Source of the DNA: Oscillospiraceae bacterium
GTDB lineage: Bacteria > Bacillota > Clostridia > Oscillospirales > CAG-272
Assembly: GCA_015065385.1 (NCBI GenBank)
Contig: SVQK01000111.1
Location: 1 to 40,789, forward strand
Direction: 5' to 3'
DNA: 40,789 nt
The notes below the pieces were generated by a model. The model saw nothing but the letters and a program-made list of their open reading frames with translations. It ran no database searches and was not told where the DNA came from. Positions 14,094 through 22,239 of this stretch are shown here, piece after piece; within the stretch, counting starts at the first letter, position 1; every line of letters starts with the position of its first letter. A program made the position numbers and the translations under genes.

Positions 14094-14885
14094 TCAGATC
14101 CCCTTTCTGTAGTCGTCGATGAAGGTCAGCACATTCTGAATCTCGCGGTCCCAGAAGCCCCAGGTGTGCGCGCCGTCGGGCTCCCGGTAGGTCACGTCGT
14201 AGCCGAGGGCGGTGAGGCAGTCCCGCATCCGGTGATTGTCGTGCAGCAGGAAATCGTCCTGACCGCAGGCGATGAAGAGCTTCGGGAGAGGCGATCCGTC
14301 GTTTTTCCTCACCTCCGCCATGTGGAAGAGGTCGTTCGGGGAGCCCGCGAATTCGTCAATGGGTCCGAAGATATCCGTGAAGAAGGTGTTCTCCGGGTGC
14401 TCGGGATTGTAGAGATGGGTGGGATCGAAAGCGGCGGAAAGGGGCGCGCACACGCCGTAGGTTTCGGGGTAGGTCAGGGCGAGGGCGAGGGAGCCGTAGC
14501 CGCCCATGGAGTTGCCCGAGATGTAGTTGTCCTCGCGCCGCGCGCTCATGCCGGGGAAGAAGGAGCGGCAGATCTTCGGCAGCTCCTCGCCGATGAAGGT
14601 CCGGTAGGCATAGCCGAACTTCATGTCGGTGTACCAGCCGAGGTAGGTGGTGGGCATGACGACGGCGATCCCGTGCTCCTCCGCGTACCGCTCGATCGAC
14701 GTGCGGCGCATCCAGATGGTGTGGTCGTCGCTCATGCCGTGGAGCAGCCAGAGGGTGGGAAAGGTCTCTCCCGTCTCCCCCGGATTCACGCCGATGTTGC
14801 CGCGGGTGCGCTGGGGAATCACCGCGTTCAGCGACATCGCCATGCCGAGGGCGTCGGAAAAGAAGTTGACTTCCATGAATGCCAT
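14094..14885 (-). CDS. Alpha/beta-hydrolase esterase, first of a tandem pair
   Basis: Serine esterase of 263 residues, same family as the next gene. The blocks match one for one: FPTLWLLHGMSDDHTIW, RRTSIERYAEEHGIAVVMP, YISGNSMGGYGSLALAL with the nucleophile Ser, QDDFLLHDNHRMRDCL, and PDGAHTWGFWD. A GNSMGGYG nucleophile elbow replaces GLSMGGAG of the paralogue. The ATG at 14885 was chosen because it has the strong SD AAAGGAGG; the open frame runs 98 codons further upstream but would overlap the repeat-protein gene. Promoter at 14935-14963. The two esterase genes form one operon. Confidence 0.88.
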   Translation of the reverse strand: MAFMEVNFFSDALGMAMSLNAVIPQRTRGNIGVNPGETGETFPTLWLLHGMSDDHTIWMRRTSIERYAEEHGIAVVMPTTYLGWYTDMKFGYAYRTFIGEELPKICRSFFPGMSARREDNYISGNSMGGYGSLALALTYPETYGVCAPLSAAFDPTHLYNPEHPENTFFTDIFGPIDEFAGSPNDLFHMAEVRKNDGSPLPKLFIACGQDDFLLHDNHRMRDCLTALGYDVTYREPDGAHTWGFWDREIQNVLTFIDDYRKGI

Positions 14886-14934
14886 AGTGTGTCCTCCTTT
14901 GTCGTGCCGGATAGTCCGGCCTGTTCCGGTTCTG

Positions 14935-14963
14935 ATTATACCACAGTCCGGTGGATTTGTACA
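14935..14963 (-). promoter_or_regulatory. Promoter for the tandem esterase operon
   Basis: TGTACA at 14958-14963, 17-base spacer, TATAAT at 14935-14940 on the minus strand. Only 34 bases separate it from the stop codon of the gene upstream. Confidence 0.75.
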
Positions 14964-14997
14964 GGGCGCTGGGAAAAATTCAGAAATGGAGCCGGAC

Positions 14998-17541
14998 TCA
15001 GTTTTCGAACACGGCGGTGAGGTATTCTCCCCAGCGCGCGCCGACCTCGGGCCATCCTTCCGCGTTCTTCGGACGGTAGACGAGGAAGGAGTCGTCCCGC
15101 GCGCCGAAGACGGTATTTCCAGGTGCCGTCGGGGCGTTCCCGTAAAACCGCGCGGAGGTGAGTCCGGAGCATCCGTCAAAGGCGTTCGAGCGGACGGTCG
15201 TGACCGTTGCGGCGATCTCGACCTCGCCCGTAAAGCCGGAGCAGCCGGAGAACACTCCGACGCCGAGGGTGGTGACCTTCGCCGGGATCGTCAGCTTTCC
15301 GGAAAGGCCGGTGCAGCCTTTGAAGGTATAACTCTCGATCAAAGCGAGATTCGAGGGGAGGGTCAGAGTTCCGGTAAAGCCCGTGCAGTTTTCAAAGGCG
15401 CGGGCGCCGAGGGTGTAGACCAACTCGCCGACGACCAGATCGCCCGTGAAGCCGGAACAGCCGGAGAAGGCGGACTCTCCGATGGTATGCACGCCTTCGT
15501 CGAGAATCAGCCTGCCATCGAACCCTTTGCATCCGAAGAACGCGTTATTGCCGATTTTCGAAGCGGATAACGCCAGATCGCCCGCAAAGCCGCTGCATCC
15601 GGAAAACGCCGACTGACCGATCGAAGTCACGCCCTTTCCGAAAGACAGATTCCCCGTGAATCCCGAACAGCCGTTGAACGCGTTGTCTCCGATTTTTGTT
15701 TTCGGACGCCCGTGACCGTCCGAATAGCCGCGGATCGTCAGATCGCCGGAAAAACCGCTGCAATTCTGAAACGCGCCGGTTCCGATCTCGCTTACATACT
15801 CGGGAATGACCAGACCGCCGGTGAATCCGCTGCATCCGGAAAACGCGTAGTCATCGATTTCCATGACGTTCTGCGGAATGATCAGTTCGCCCGTGAAGCC
15901 GGAGCAGTTTTCAAAGGTGTACCGATAAATATTGGTCGGTCTTTCCGACAGCGTCAACGTCCCCGAAAAGCCGGTGCATCCTCTGAACGCTTCCGCCTCC
16001 ATCGTGACCACGCTGTTCGGAATGATCAAATCTCCCGTAAAGCCGGTACAACCGCTGAACGCGCCTGCCCCGATGGCCGTCACGCCGTTCGAAATCGTCA
16101 GACTGCCGTTAAAACCGTTACAGTTGGAAAACGCCCAGCTTCCGACTGACTTTACACTGCCCGGAATCGTCAGGCTGCCCGTAAAGCCGCCGCAATCAGA
16201 AAATGCGCTGTTTCCGATCGATGTCACGCTGTCCGAAATCGACAGAGTTCCCGTAAAACCGGAGCATTTACCAAACGCTTTTTCGGGAATGGCCGTGACG
16301 CTGTCAGGAATGGAGAGATCCCCTGTAAAACCTGTGCAGTTGTAAAAAGCTCCCGACCCGATTGACGTCACACTGTCCGGAATGATCAGTTTCCCGGATA
16401 ATCCCGTACAACCTGAAAACGCATACTGTCCGATTGAGGTCACACTGTCCGGGATCGTCAGAGTACCGGACAAAGTGCTTTTTATCTGCTTGTCAAAGTA
16501 GAACGCGTAAGAACCGATGGAGCTTACTCCATCTTGAATCTTCAAAGCAGTTACCAGATATTCCTGCCAAGGAGCTGTGGAAGAAAGTCCCGCGGCGCTG
16601 TAATCCTCCATCGGCCCCGTCCCTTCAATCTCCAAAAGTCCGCTCTCAAACAGCGTCCATGTGAGGTTCGGGCCGCATGTTCCGGAGGCGGTGATCTGCC
16701 CGTCGTCACCCGGATTCTCGGAAAGCACCGTCAGCCGATATCCGTGCCATGTCAGACCGGACGCGCTGAAAACCGTATCCGCATTAAAGCTCTCTGCGAA
16801 CTCCTTCTTACACTGTACGGCGAACCCCGTCCCGCGATCGCCGAACACGGACGCGCCGACCTCGGGGGCATTTCCTTCAAACGACGCGCCGGTGATCCCG
16901 CAGCCGGAGAACGCCCGCTTGCCGATCGCGGTCACGCTCGCCGGAACACTCAGCGTACCCGTCAGCCCGGAGCAGTCCGCAAAGGCGTAGGAGCCGATCG
17001 CTGCGAGGTTTTCGGGAAGGGTCAGCTCGCCCTTCATCGCGGAGCAGCCGTCGAACGCCTCGTCCCCGATCGAGGTCAGCGACGCGGGAAACGCCGGAGG
17101 AGCCGTCAGAGCGGAGCACCCGGCAAACGCGCGGTTCCCGGCCGAGGTCACGCCGTCCGCGATCCGCGCGCTCCGGATCTCTGCGGCTCTGTCCGCCCAC
17201 GGAGCGGGATCCGCGGACGAATAGTCCCGCATCCGGCCCGTGCCTTCGATCACGAGCGTCCCGTCTTCGATCCGCCACGTCAGCGCGTCGCCGTTCAGCG
17301 GAACCGGGGGAAGCTCCGAGCCGTCTTTGCGGAAATACAATTTATAGTCCTCCCACCCGGCGAGGAAGCGGGACAAAATCAGCCGGTCTTCCGCATTGAC
17401 CTCTCCGTCCCCGTCGATATCGCCGACGAGCTGTCCCGGCGCGGCTGTTTTGGTCGGCACGAATTCCTCCGCCGCCGAAACGCCCGCTGCCAGGATCAGC
17501 GCGAGAATCAGCGCGCACAGCGTCATACTTTGCTTCTTCAT
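14998..17541 (-). CDS. Secreted BspA-type leucine-rich-repeat protein with dockerin-like repeat
   Basis: Protein of 847 residues. Residues 1-23 form a Sec signal peptide (KKQSMTLCALILALILAAG). Residues about 40-63 (GDIDGDGEVNAEDRLILSRF) are one calcium-binding dockerin-type F-hand; a true dockerin has two. The rest is LRR_5-type repeats of about 23 residues in the style SVTSIGxxAFSGCSGFTGxL. Two blocks are seen, each opened by a related LTW...IEGTGPMxDYSA segment (about 85 and 290), which points to an internal duplication followed by expansion of the second block. Such proteins are extracellular and bind host or plant polymers or other cells. No sortase or membrane anchor is seen at the C-terminus; the dockerin-like loop could be the attachment. 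Confidence 0.88.
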   Translation of the reverse strand: MKKQSMTLCALILALILAAGVSAAEEFVPTKTAAPGQLVGDIDGDGEVNAEDRLILSRFLAGWEDYKLYFRKDGSELPPVPLNGDALTWRIEDGTLVIEGTGRMRDYSSADPAPWADRAAEIRSARIADGVTSAGNRAFAGCSALTAPPAFPASLTSIGDEAFDGCSAMKGELTLPENLAAIGSYAFADCSGLTGTLSVPASVTAIGKRAFSGCGITGASFEGNAPEVGASVFGDRGTGFAVQCKKEFAESFNADTVFSASGLTWHGYRLTVLSENPGDDGQITASGTCGPNLTWTLFESGLLEIEGTGPMEDYSAAGLSSTAPWQEYLVTALKIQDGVSSIGSYAFYFDKQIKSTLSGTLTIPDSVTSIGQYAFSGCTGLSGKLIIPDSVTSIGSGAFYNCTGFTGDLSIPDSVTAIPEKAFGKCSGFTGTLSISDSVTSIGNSAFSDCGGFTGSLTIPGSVKSVGSWAFSNCNGFNGSLTISNGVTAIGAGAFSGCTGFTGDLIIPNSVVTMEAEAFRGCTGFSGTLTLSERPTNIYRYTFENCSGFTGELIIPQNVMEIDDYAFSGCSGFTGGLVIPEYVSEIGTGAFQNCSGFSGDLTIRGYSDGHGRPKTKIGDNAFNGCSGFTGNLSFGKGVTSIGQSAFSGCSGFAGDLALSASKIGNNAFFGCKGFDGRLILDEGVHTIGESAFSGCSGFTGDLVVGELVYTLGARAFENCTGFTGTLTLPSNLALIESYTFKGCTGLSGKLTIPAKVTTLGVGVFSGCSGFTGEVEIAATVTTVRSNAFDGCSGLTSARFYGNAPTAPGNTVFGARDDSFLVYRPKNAEGWPEVGARWGEYLTAVFEN

Positions 17542-17662
17542 GACATACTCCTTTTTGCGGTGAAATACGAATGATCACACATGTTCAGCCCGCCCGCACA
17601 GCGCCGGACACGGAGGAAAACGTCCCCGGTCCGCGTCCGTCCGGACGAATCATTTCGACGCA

Positions 17663-17671
17663 AGTATAGCA
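17663..17671 (-). promoter_or_regulatory. Possible extended -10 promoter for the repeat-protein gene
   Basis: TGCTATACT on the minus strand (TATACT at 17663-17668). No good -35 at 17 bases; an extended -10 may compensate. The following leader of about 120 bases holds nothing else I recognise. Confidence 0.45.
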
Positions 17672-17721
17672 CAGCCAAACCGGCGAAATTGTAAAGTGAG
17701 TGTGAATTTTATCAAATCCGC

Positions 17722-17750
17722 TTGACATTTGCGCCCGGATTGGGTACAAT
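17722..17750 (+). promoter_or_regulatory. Sigma-A promoter for the peroxidase-ohrR-CDF operon
   Basis: TTGACA at 17722-17727, 17-base spacer, TACAAT at 17745-17750. The inverted arrangement needed for an OhrR operator could not be seen with certainty around it. Confidence 0.88.
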
Positions 17751-17792
17751 TACACCCGATGAAATAATCGCATGCAATCAAAGGAGATCCAC

Positions 17793-18326
17793 ATGAGCAT
17801 TTACGACTACACCCTCCCGAAGCCCGACGGATCCGAGGTCTCCCTCTCCGAGTTCAAGGGCAAGGTCCTTCTCATCGTCAACACCGCGACCGGCTGCGGC
17901 TTCACGCCCCACTACGAGCCCCTCGAAAAGATGTACGAGGAGTATCACGACAAGGGACTGGAGATCATCGATGTCCCCTGCAACCAGTTCCGCGAGCAGG
18001 CTCCCGGCACCGACGAGGAGATCCATCAGTTCTGCACCCTCAAGTACAACACGCAGTTCCCCCAGTACAAGAAGAGCGACGTCAACGGCGAGAACGCCCT
18101 GCCCCTCTTCGGCTATCTGAAGAGCCAGCGCGGCTTCGAAGGCTTCGGCAAGGGTCCCGTGGCCCTGATGATGAGCCAGATGCTCAAGAAGATCCCGAAG
18201 GACAATCCGGACATCCGCTGGAACTTCACCAAGTTCGTCGTGGACCGCGAAGGGAACGTCGTCGCCCGCTTCGAGCCCACAAACGACATGAAAACGGTCG
18301 AGGAGTGCGTCGCGTCGCTTCTCTGA
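17793..18326 (+). CDS. Glutathione-peroxidase-family thiol peroxidase
   Basis: Thioredoxin-fold peroxidase of 177 residues that reduces hydrogen peroxide or organic hydroperoxides, cytoplasmic. The peroxidatic cysteine is in NTATGCGFTPHYEPLEKMY (about residues 29-47); the motif has Cys, not selenocysteine. VPCNQFREQAPGTDEEI (about 63-79) has the conserved Gln and likely resolving Cys, and RWNFTKFVVDREG (about 140-152) has the catalytic Trp and Asn. Bacterial members usually use thioredoxin rather than glutathione. The ATG at 17793 has AAAGGAG as SD; the upstream ATG at 17772 lacks one. Followed by an OhrR-type sensor gene. Confidence 0.93.
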   Translation: MSIYDYTLPKPDGSEVSLSEFKGKVLLIVNTATGCGFTPHYEPLEKMYEEYHDKGLEIIDVPCNQFREQAPGTDEEIHQFCTLKYNTQFPQYKKSDVNGENALPLFGYLKSQRGFEGFGKGPVALMMSQMLKKIPKDNPDIRWNFTKFVVDREGNVVARFEPTNDMKTVEECVASLL

Positions 18327-18438
18327 TCCCCCGTACAAACCCGATTCCGCGCAGGTCCCGCCCGTCCCATGACCGGATGAGCGGGATCCCTTCACATTCA
18401 CACCAAAATCATCAAGACAGCAAAGGAGCGTCAATCTC

Positions 18439-18903
18439 ATGGAAAACAACACCCCCTACGAACAGCTCAAGCTGGAGAACCAGCTTTGTTTCCCGCTTTA
18501 CGCCTGCGCAAAGGAAGTCGTGCGCCTTTACACGCCCTATCTCGATCCCCTCGGCCTGACCTACACGCAGTACATCACCATGCTCGTGCTCTGGGAAAAG
18601 CGGCAGGTCAGCGTCAAGGCCCTCGGCGAGCTGCTCTGGCTCGATTCCGGCACCCTGACGCCGCTGCTCAAAAAGCTCGAGTCGAAGGGAATGGTCACCC
18701 GCTCCCGCTCCAAGGAAGACGAGCGCAGCGTCGTGATCGGCCTGACCGAAGCGGGAGAAGCCCTCGAGAAGGACGCGGCGGAAGTCCCCGCCAAGGTGGG
18801 CTCCTGCCTGAAAATGCCCCCCGAGGAGGCCGCGGCCCTTTATTCCCTGCTCTATAAGACCCTGAACCGTCTGAACGACTCCGACGGGAACGGGGAGGAC
18901 TGA
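18439..18903 (+). CDS. ohrR: MarR-family regulator of the OhrR type
   Basis: Winged-helix dimer of 154 residues that represses peroxide-defence genes until its reactive cysteine is oxidised. The N-terminal LENQLCFPLYACAKEV puts the sensing Cys at residue 17, as in OhrR, followed by YTPYLDPLGLTYTQYITMLVLWE, the OhrR-typical region with the tyrosines that contact the Cys. The DNA-recognition wing is near ESKGMVTRSRSKEDERS (about 80-96). OhrR normally controls ohr; here it lies directly behind a glutathione-peroxidase-like gene in the same operon, with a CDF exporter behind it. SD AAAGGAG precedes the ATG. Confidence 0.9.
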   Translation: MENNTPYEQLKLENQLCFPLYACAKEVVRLYTPYLDPLGLTYTQYITMLVLWEKRQVSVKALGELLWLDSGTLTPLLKKLESKGMVTRSRSKEDERSVVIGLTEAGEALEKDAAEVPAKVGSCLKMPPEEAAALYSLLYKTLNRLNDSDGNGED

Positions 18904-18905
18904 TC

Positions 18906-20006
18906 ATGGACCGGAGCAGCAGCATCGTCCGCGTATCCGTCGTCGGGATCGCTGCCAATATCGTTCTGGCCGCGTTCAAGGCCGCGGTGGGACTGATTGC
19001 GGGCTCCATCGCCGTGGTGCTGGACGCGGTGAACAATCTGAGCGACGCCTTCTCCTCCGCGGTCACCATCATCGGGACCAAGCTGGCGAACCGTCCCCCG
19101 GACCGCAAGCACCCGTACGGTCACGGCCGGATCGAATATGTAAGCTCCGTCGTCCTGTCCCTGATCGTCCTGCTCGCCGGCGTGACCTCGATCCGGGAAT
19201 CCGTCTCCGCGATCCTGCATCCGGAGGCGGCGGACTACTCCCTCGTCACCGTCATCGTCGTAGCCGCGGCGGTCATCGTGAAATTCTTCCTCGGGCGGTT
19301 TGTGAAGAAGTCCGGGGAGCGGCTCAACTCCGAATCCCTCGTGGCCTCCGGAACGGACGCGTTTTTCGACGCCGTCGTCTCTGCCGCCACATTGGTCGGC
19401 GCGGCTGCGACCCTGCTCTTCCACGTCACCGTTGACGGATGGCTGGGACTGTTGATTTCGGTCCTGATCATCCGGGCCGGCGCGGAGATCCTCATGAAAT
19501 CCCTGTCCGATATCGTCGGGCAGCGCGTGGAGGGGGATCTGACCCGCTCGCTGAGAAACAGGATCAACTCGATGGACGGCGTGCTCGGTACCTACGACCT
19601 GATCCTCCACCGCTATGGACCGGAAAAGCTGATCGGCTCCGTACACGTCGAGGTGGCCGACAGCCTGACCGCACGCGAGATCCACCGCCTGACCCGGAAG
19701 ATCTCCGAAGAGGTCTACAGGGAGTTCGGCATCATCCTGACCGTGGGCATCTACGCCTCCAACAGCGAGGATCCGGAGGCCGAGGCCATCAAGGCGGACG
19801 TCGAACGGATCGCGGCCTCCCATCCCGAGGTGCTGGGCATCCACGGATTCTACATCGAGCCCGGTTCGCGGCGCGTCTCCTTCGATCTACTGGTGGATTT
19901 CGGCCGCAATGCGAAGGATGTCTACGAAAAAGTCTGCGACGAGATCGCGGCGGCCCATCCGGAATGTATATTCGATATCGTGCTGGACAGCGATTTCAGC
20001 GACTGA
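18906..20006 (+). CDS. Cation diffusion facilitator (CDF) metal exporter
   Basis: Inner-membrane divalent-cation/proton antiporter of 366 residues. Six membrane helices fill about residues 10-195, with the metal-site pairs in LDAVNNLSDA (about 39-48; DxxxD type with N-L-S-D) and ASGTDAFFDA (about 146-155). KHPYGHGRIEY (about 65-75) is the conserved loop. The C-terminal cytoplasmic domain (about 205-366) is longer than average and holds a second alpha/beta module. The metal cannot be assigned; members of this clade export Mn, Fe or Zn. It starts two bases after ohrR's last base, so it is probably co-controlled by peroxide. A terminator follows. Confidence 0.92.
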   Translation: MDRSSSIVRVSVVGIAANIVLAAFKAAVGLIAGSIAVVLDAVNNLSDAFSSAVTIIGTKLANRPPDRKHPYGHGRIEYVSSVVLSLIVLLAGVTSIRESVSAILHPEAADYSLVTVIVVAAAVIVKFFLGRFVKKSGERLNSESLVASGTDAFFDAVVSAATLVGAAATLLFHVTVDGWLGLLISVLIIRAGAEILMKSLSDIVGQRVEGDLTRSLRNRINSMDGVLGTYDLILHRYGPEKLIGSVHVEVADSLTAREIHRLTRKISEEVYREFGIILTVGIYASNSEDPEAEAIKADVERIAASHPEVLGIHGFYIEPGSRRVSFDLLVDFGRNAKDVYEKVCDEIAAAHPECIFDIVLDSDFSD

Positions 20007-20018
20007 ACGCTCAAAACG

Positions 20019-20054
20019 GACGCGAGGCGGAAAGATGCTCCCCGCGTCTTTTTT
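20019..20054 (+). terminator. Rho-independent terminator after the CDF gene
   Basis: GACGCG (20019-20024) pairs with CGCGTC (20043-20048), followed by six Ts. Confidence 0.8.
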
Positions 20055-20075
20055 CTTTCATTCATAATTTGTATC

Positions 20076-20104
20076 TTGTTCTTTCCGCTCTTCCGCGGTA
20101 TAAT
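20076..20104 (+). promoter_or_regulatory. Promoter for the MutS-like operon
   Basis: TATAAT at 20099-20104 with TTGTTC at 20076-20081, 17-base spacer. The -35 is weak. Confidence 0.7.
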
Positions 20105-20137
20105 GATTTTATATGCACGACTACAGGAGGCCACTCC

Positions 20138-21766
20138 ATGGCGGAACAACGCGAAACCCTTGACGTATCGGATATCAGTCTGCTCTATCCCGACGCGGAC
20201 AGCCTCAGAAGACACATGCTCGGCGAAGAGGCGGGCCGGCTGTCCCAGAATACGGCGGAACAGCTCGAGCTGTACTTTCTCATGGACCTCAAGAGCTGCG
20301 ACTTCGGCTCTTTCTATACCTGCGACCCGGAGGTCATTCTTTACAGGCAGGAGACCTTCGAGGATCTGACCAACCATCCCGAGCTCGCGCGGATCCTGCT
20401 CAAAATGATCCCGCTTCTGAACGACATCACGGAACTGCGGCGGATGGGCTCCGACTCGGCCCAGTCCACGGAGGCGTATCTCTACAGCATCACCGAGGTG
20501 GAGCTCTACACCACCCTGCTGGACCTGTTGCGGGACGAGCTGCTGCCTCTGGCTCCGGAGCTGAGAAGCGAGGCGTTCATGCGCTTTGCCGAGCGGATCA
20601 ACACCCTGACCGGTTCCGAGTACTACCGCAATCTGAACGCGGAGCTGAAAGCCCTGACGTCCCGGGTGAGGGAGATCAAATCCGTCACCATCGGCGTGAA
20701 TCTGGATTCCCAGCTCCGGGCGGACCGGGCGGGCGTGCTGTCCATCAACAACGAGCCCTTCAAGTCCGGCGAGCTGCTCGACAAGATGCTCCGGCTGGAC
20801 TTCAAGAACGACGACAAGACCTGCATCGCGCCGCTCGTTCCCTTCCGCAAGGGGCAGAGCGACAATCAGCAGATGGCCCTGCAGAACGCGTTCAACGGCG
20901 CGATCGGGGACGTCTTCCGCTCCTCCGTCCGCTCGTGGAAGAAGGTCATTCAGCACTACGTCCTCGAGAACACCGACTTTCTCATCCGCATGATGCCGGA
21001 GATCGAGTTCGTCACCAAAGCCACGGAGCTTCTGGTCAAGCTGAAGGAGCGGGGATGCCCCCTCTGCCATCCGGTGATCCGTCCGGTGTCCGAAAAGGCC
21101 TTCGACGCGAAGGGGCTGTGCAATCCCATCGTCGCTATGAAGCTGGATACGCCGGTCGTTCCGAACGACTTTAAGTTCGACGAGCAGGGCATGATCTACG
21201 TCCTGACCGGCCCGAACCGCGGCGGCAAGTCCGTCATCACCTGCGCCGTCGGCATCGCGTTCGTCATGGCTCAGCTGGGACTGCCGGTCTGCGCGGATTC
21301 CTGCGTCATCTCCCCCTGCGACGAGATCTTCACCCACTTCCCCACGGGCAGCGAGGACACCATCGACAAAGGCCGCCTCGGCGAGGAATGCTCCCGTCTC
21401 TCGGCGATCTTCGAGGAAGTGCATGAAGACAGCCTCGTGCTGCTCGACGAATCCCTGTCCTCCACCGGCTCCTTCGAGGGGGCCTACATCGCGGCGGAGG
21501 TACTGGAGGGCTTTTCCATGGTGAAATGCCGCGGGATCTTCTCGACCCACCTCCACGATCTGGCCGCTTCCGTGGACCGCATCAACGAATCCACCCTGCC
21601 GAAGGGGGGCGTCCGGATCGACAATCTGGTGGCGGCGATCGAGAAGGGCTCCCGGAGCTTCAAGATCCTGCGCGAACGCCCCGACGGAAAGTCCTACGCC
21701 CGGGATATCGCGGACAAATACGGCCTTTCGATTGAGAAAATCATGCATAAGGTGAAAAAGAAATGA
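20138..21766 (+). CDS. MutS-related ATPase
   Basis: Protein of 542 residues. The C-terminal third is the MutS ATPase domain: TGPNRGGKSVITCAVG Walker A (about 355-370), a DSCVISPCDEIFTHF block, DSLVLLDESLSS Walker B (about 431-442) and a FSTHLHDLA switch. The N-terminal two thirds are helical, like MutS lever/core regions, without the mismatch-recognition domain I. It is therefore not MutS itself; it belongs to the loosely described MutS-family proteins of Clostridia, whose role is unknown. The ATG at 20138 has CAGGAGG as SD; the frame is open much further upstream only as a shadow of the CDF gene. It overlaps the next gene by four bases. Confidence 0.85.
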   Translation: MAEQRETLDVSDISLLYPDADSLRRHMLGEEAGRLSQNTAEQLELYFLMDLKSCDFGSFYTCDPEVILYRQETFEDLTNHPELARILLKMIPLLNDITELRRMGSDSAQSTEAYLYSITEVELYTTLLDLLRDELLPLAPELRSEAFMRFAERINTLTGSEYYRNLNAELKALTSRVREIKSVTIGVNLDSQLRADRAGVLSINNEPFKSGELLDKMLRLDFKNDDKTCIAPLVPFRKGQSDNQQMALQNAFNGAIGDVFRSSVRSWKKVIQHYVLENTDFLIRMMPEIEFVTKATELLVKLKERGCPLCHPVIRPVSEKAFDAKGLCNPIVAMKLDTPVVPNDFKFDEQGMIYVLTGPNRGGKSVITCAVGIAFVMAQLGLPVCADSCVISPCDEIFTHFPTGSEDTIDKGRLGEECSRLSAIFEEVHEDSLVLLDESLSSTGSFEGAYIAAEVLEGFSMVKCRGIFSTHLHDLAASVDRINESTLPKGGVRIDNLVAAIEKGSRSFKILRERPDGKSYARDIADKYGLSIEKIMHKVKKK

Positions 21767-22239
21767 ACGAACTTCTGAAACTGCTGGAAAACGACGCGCG
21801 CCTCTCCCCCGAAGCCCTCGCCCTGATGCTCGACAAGGAAGTCGGGGACATCAAAACCATGATCGACGAGGCCGAGCGCGAGGGCGTCATCGTCGGCTAT
21901 CACACCATGATCGACTGGGACAAGACCGACCGGGAATATGTCACCGCCATGATCGAGCTGAAAATCACGCCTCAGCGGGGCCACGGCTACGACCACATCG
22001 CGCGGAAGATCTACAACTACCCCGAGGTCGAGACGCTCTACCTCATGTCCGGCGGATTCGACCTCGCCGTGTTCATCAAGGGGCGGACCATGCGCGAGGT
22101 GGCCTTCTTCGTGGCGGAAAAGCTGGCGACGCTCGAGGACGTGGTGTCCACGGCGACCCATTTCGTGCTTCGGAAATACAAGGACAACAACGTCATCTAC
22201 GGCGCGGCTCCGGTGGATGAGAGAGGGACGGAATTCTGA
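21763..22239 (+). CDS. Lrp/AsnC-family regulator, AlaR-like
   Basis: Leucine-responsive-type regulator of 158 residues. A short N-terminal helix-turn-helix (ELLKLLENDARLSPEALALM, about 3-22) is followed by an effector-binding RAM domain (about 62-145; VTAMIELKITPQRG, GGFDLAVFIKG). Lrp-type regulators sense amino acids and form octamers. The ATGA overlap with the MutS-like gene and the one-base overlap with the aminotransferase gene show strict translational coupling. In Bacillus subtilis a similar regulator/aminotransferase pair is AlaR-AlaT, so control of alanine transamination is a likely role, by analogy. Confidence 0.88.
   Translation: MNELLKLLENDARLSPEALALMLDKEVGDIKTMIDEAEREGVIVGYHTMIDWDKTDREYVTAMIELKITPQRGHGYDHIARKIYNYPEVETLYLMSGGFDLAVFIKGRTMREVAFFVAEKLATLEDVVSTATHFVLRKYKDNNVIYGAAPVDERGTEF

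Noticed and set aside
15200-16500. Regular repeats of about 69 bases
   Set aside because: They encode the leucine-rich repeats of the secreted protein and are not a DNA-level array.
18327-18438. Possible terminator between the peroxidase and ohrR genes
   Set aside because: A GTCCCGC/GCGGGAT pairing is present but without a T tract, so it was not called.
19922-21748. 608-codon minus-strand frame
   Set aside because: Antisense shadow of the MutS-like gene, which has Walker motifs, SD and operon context.
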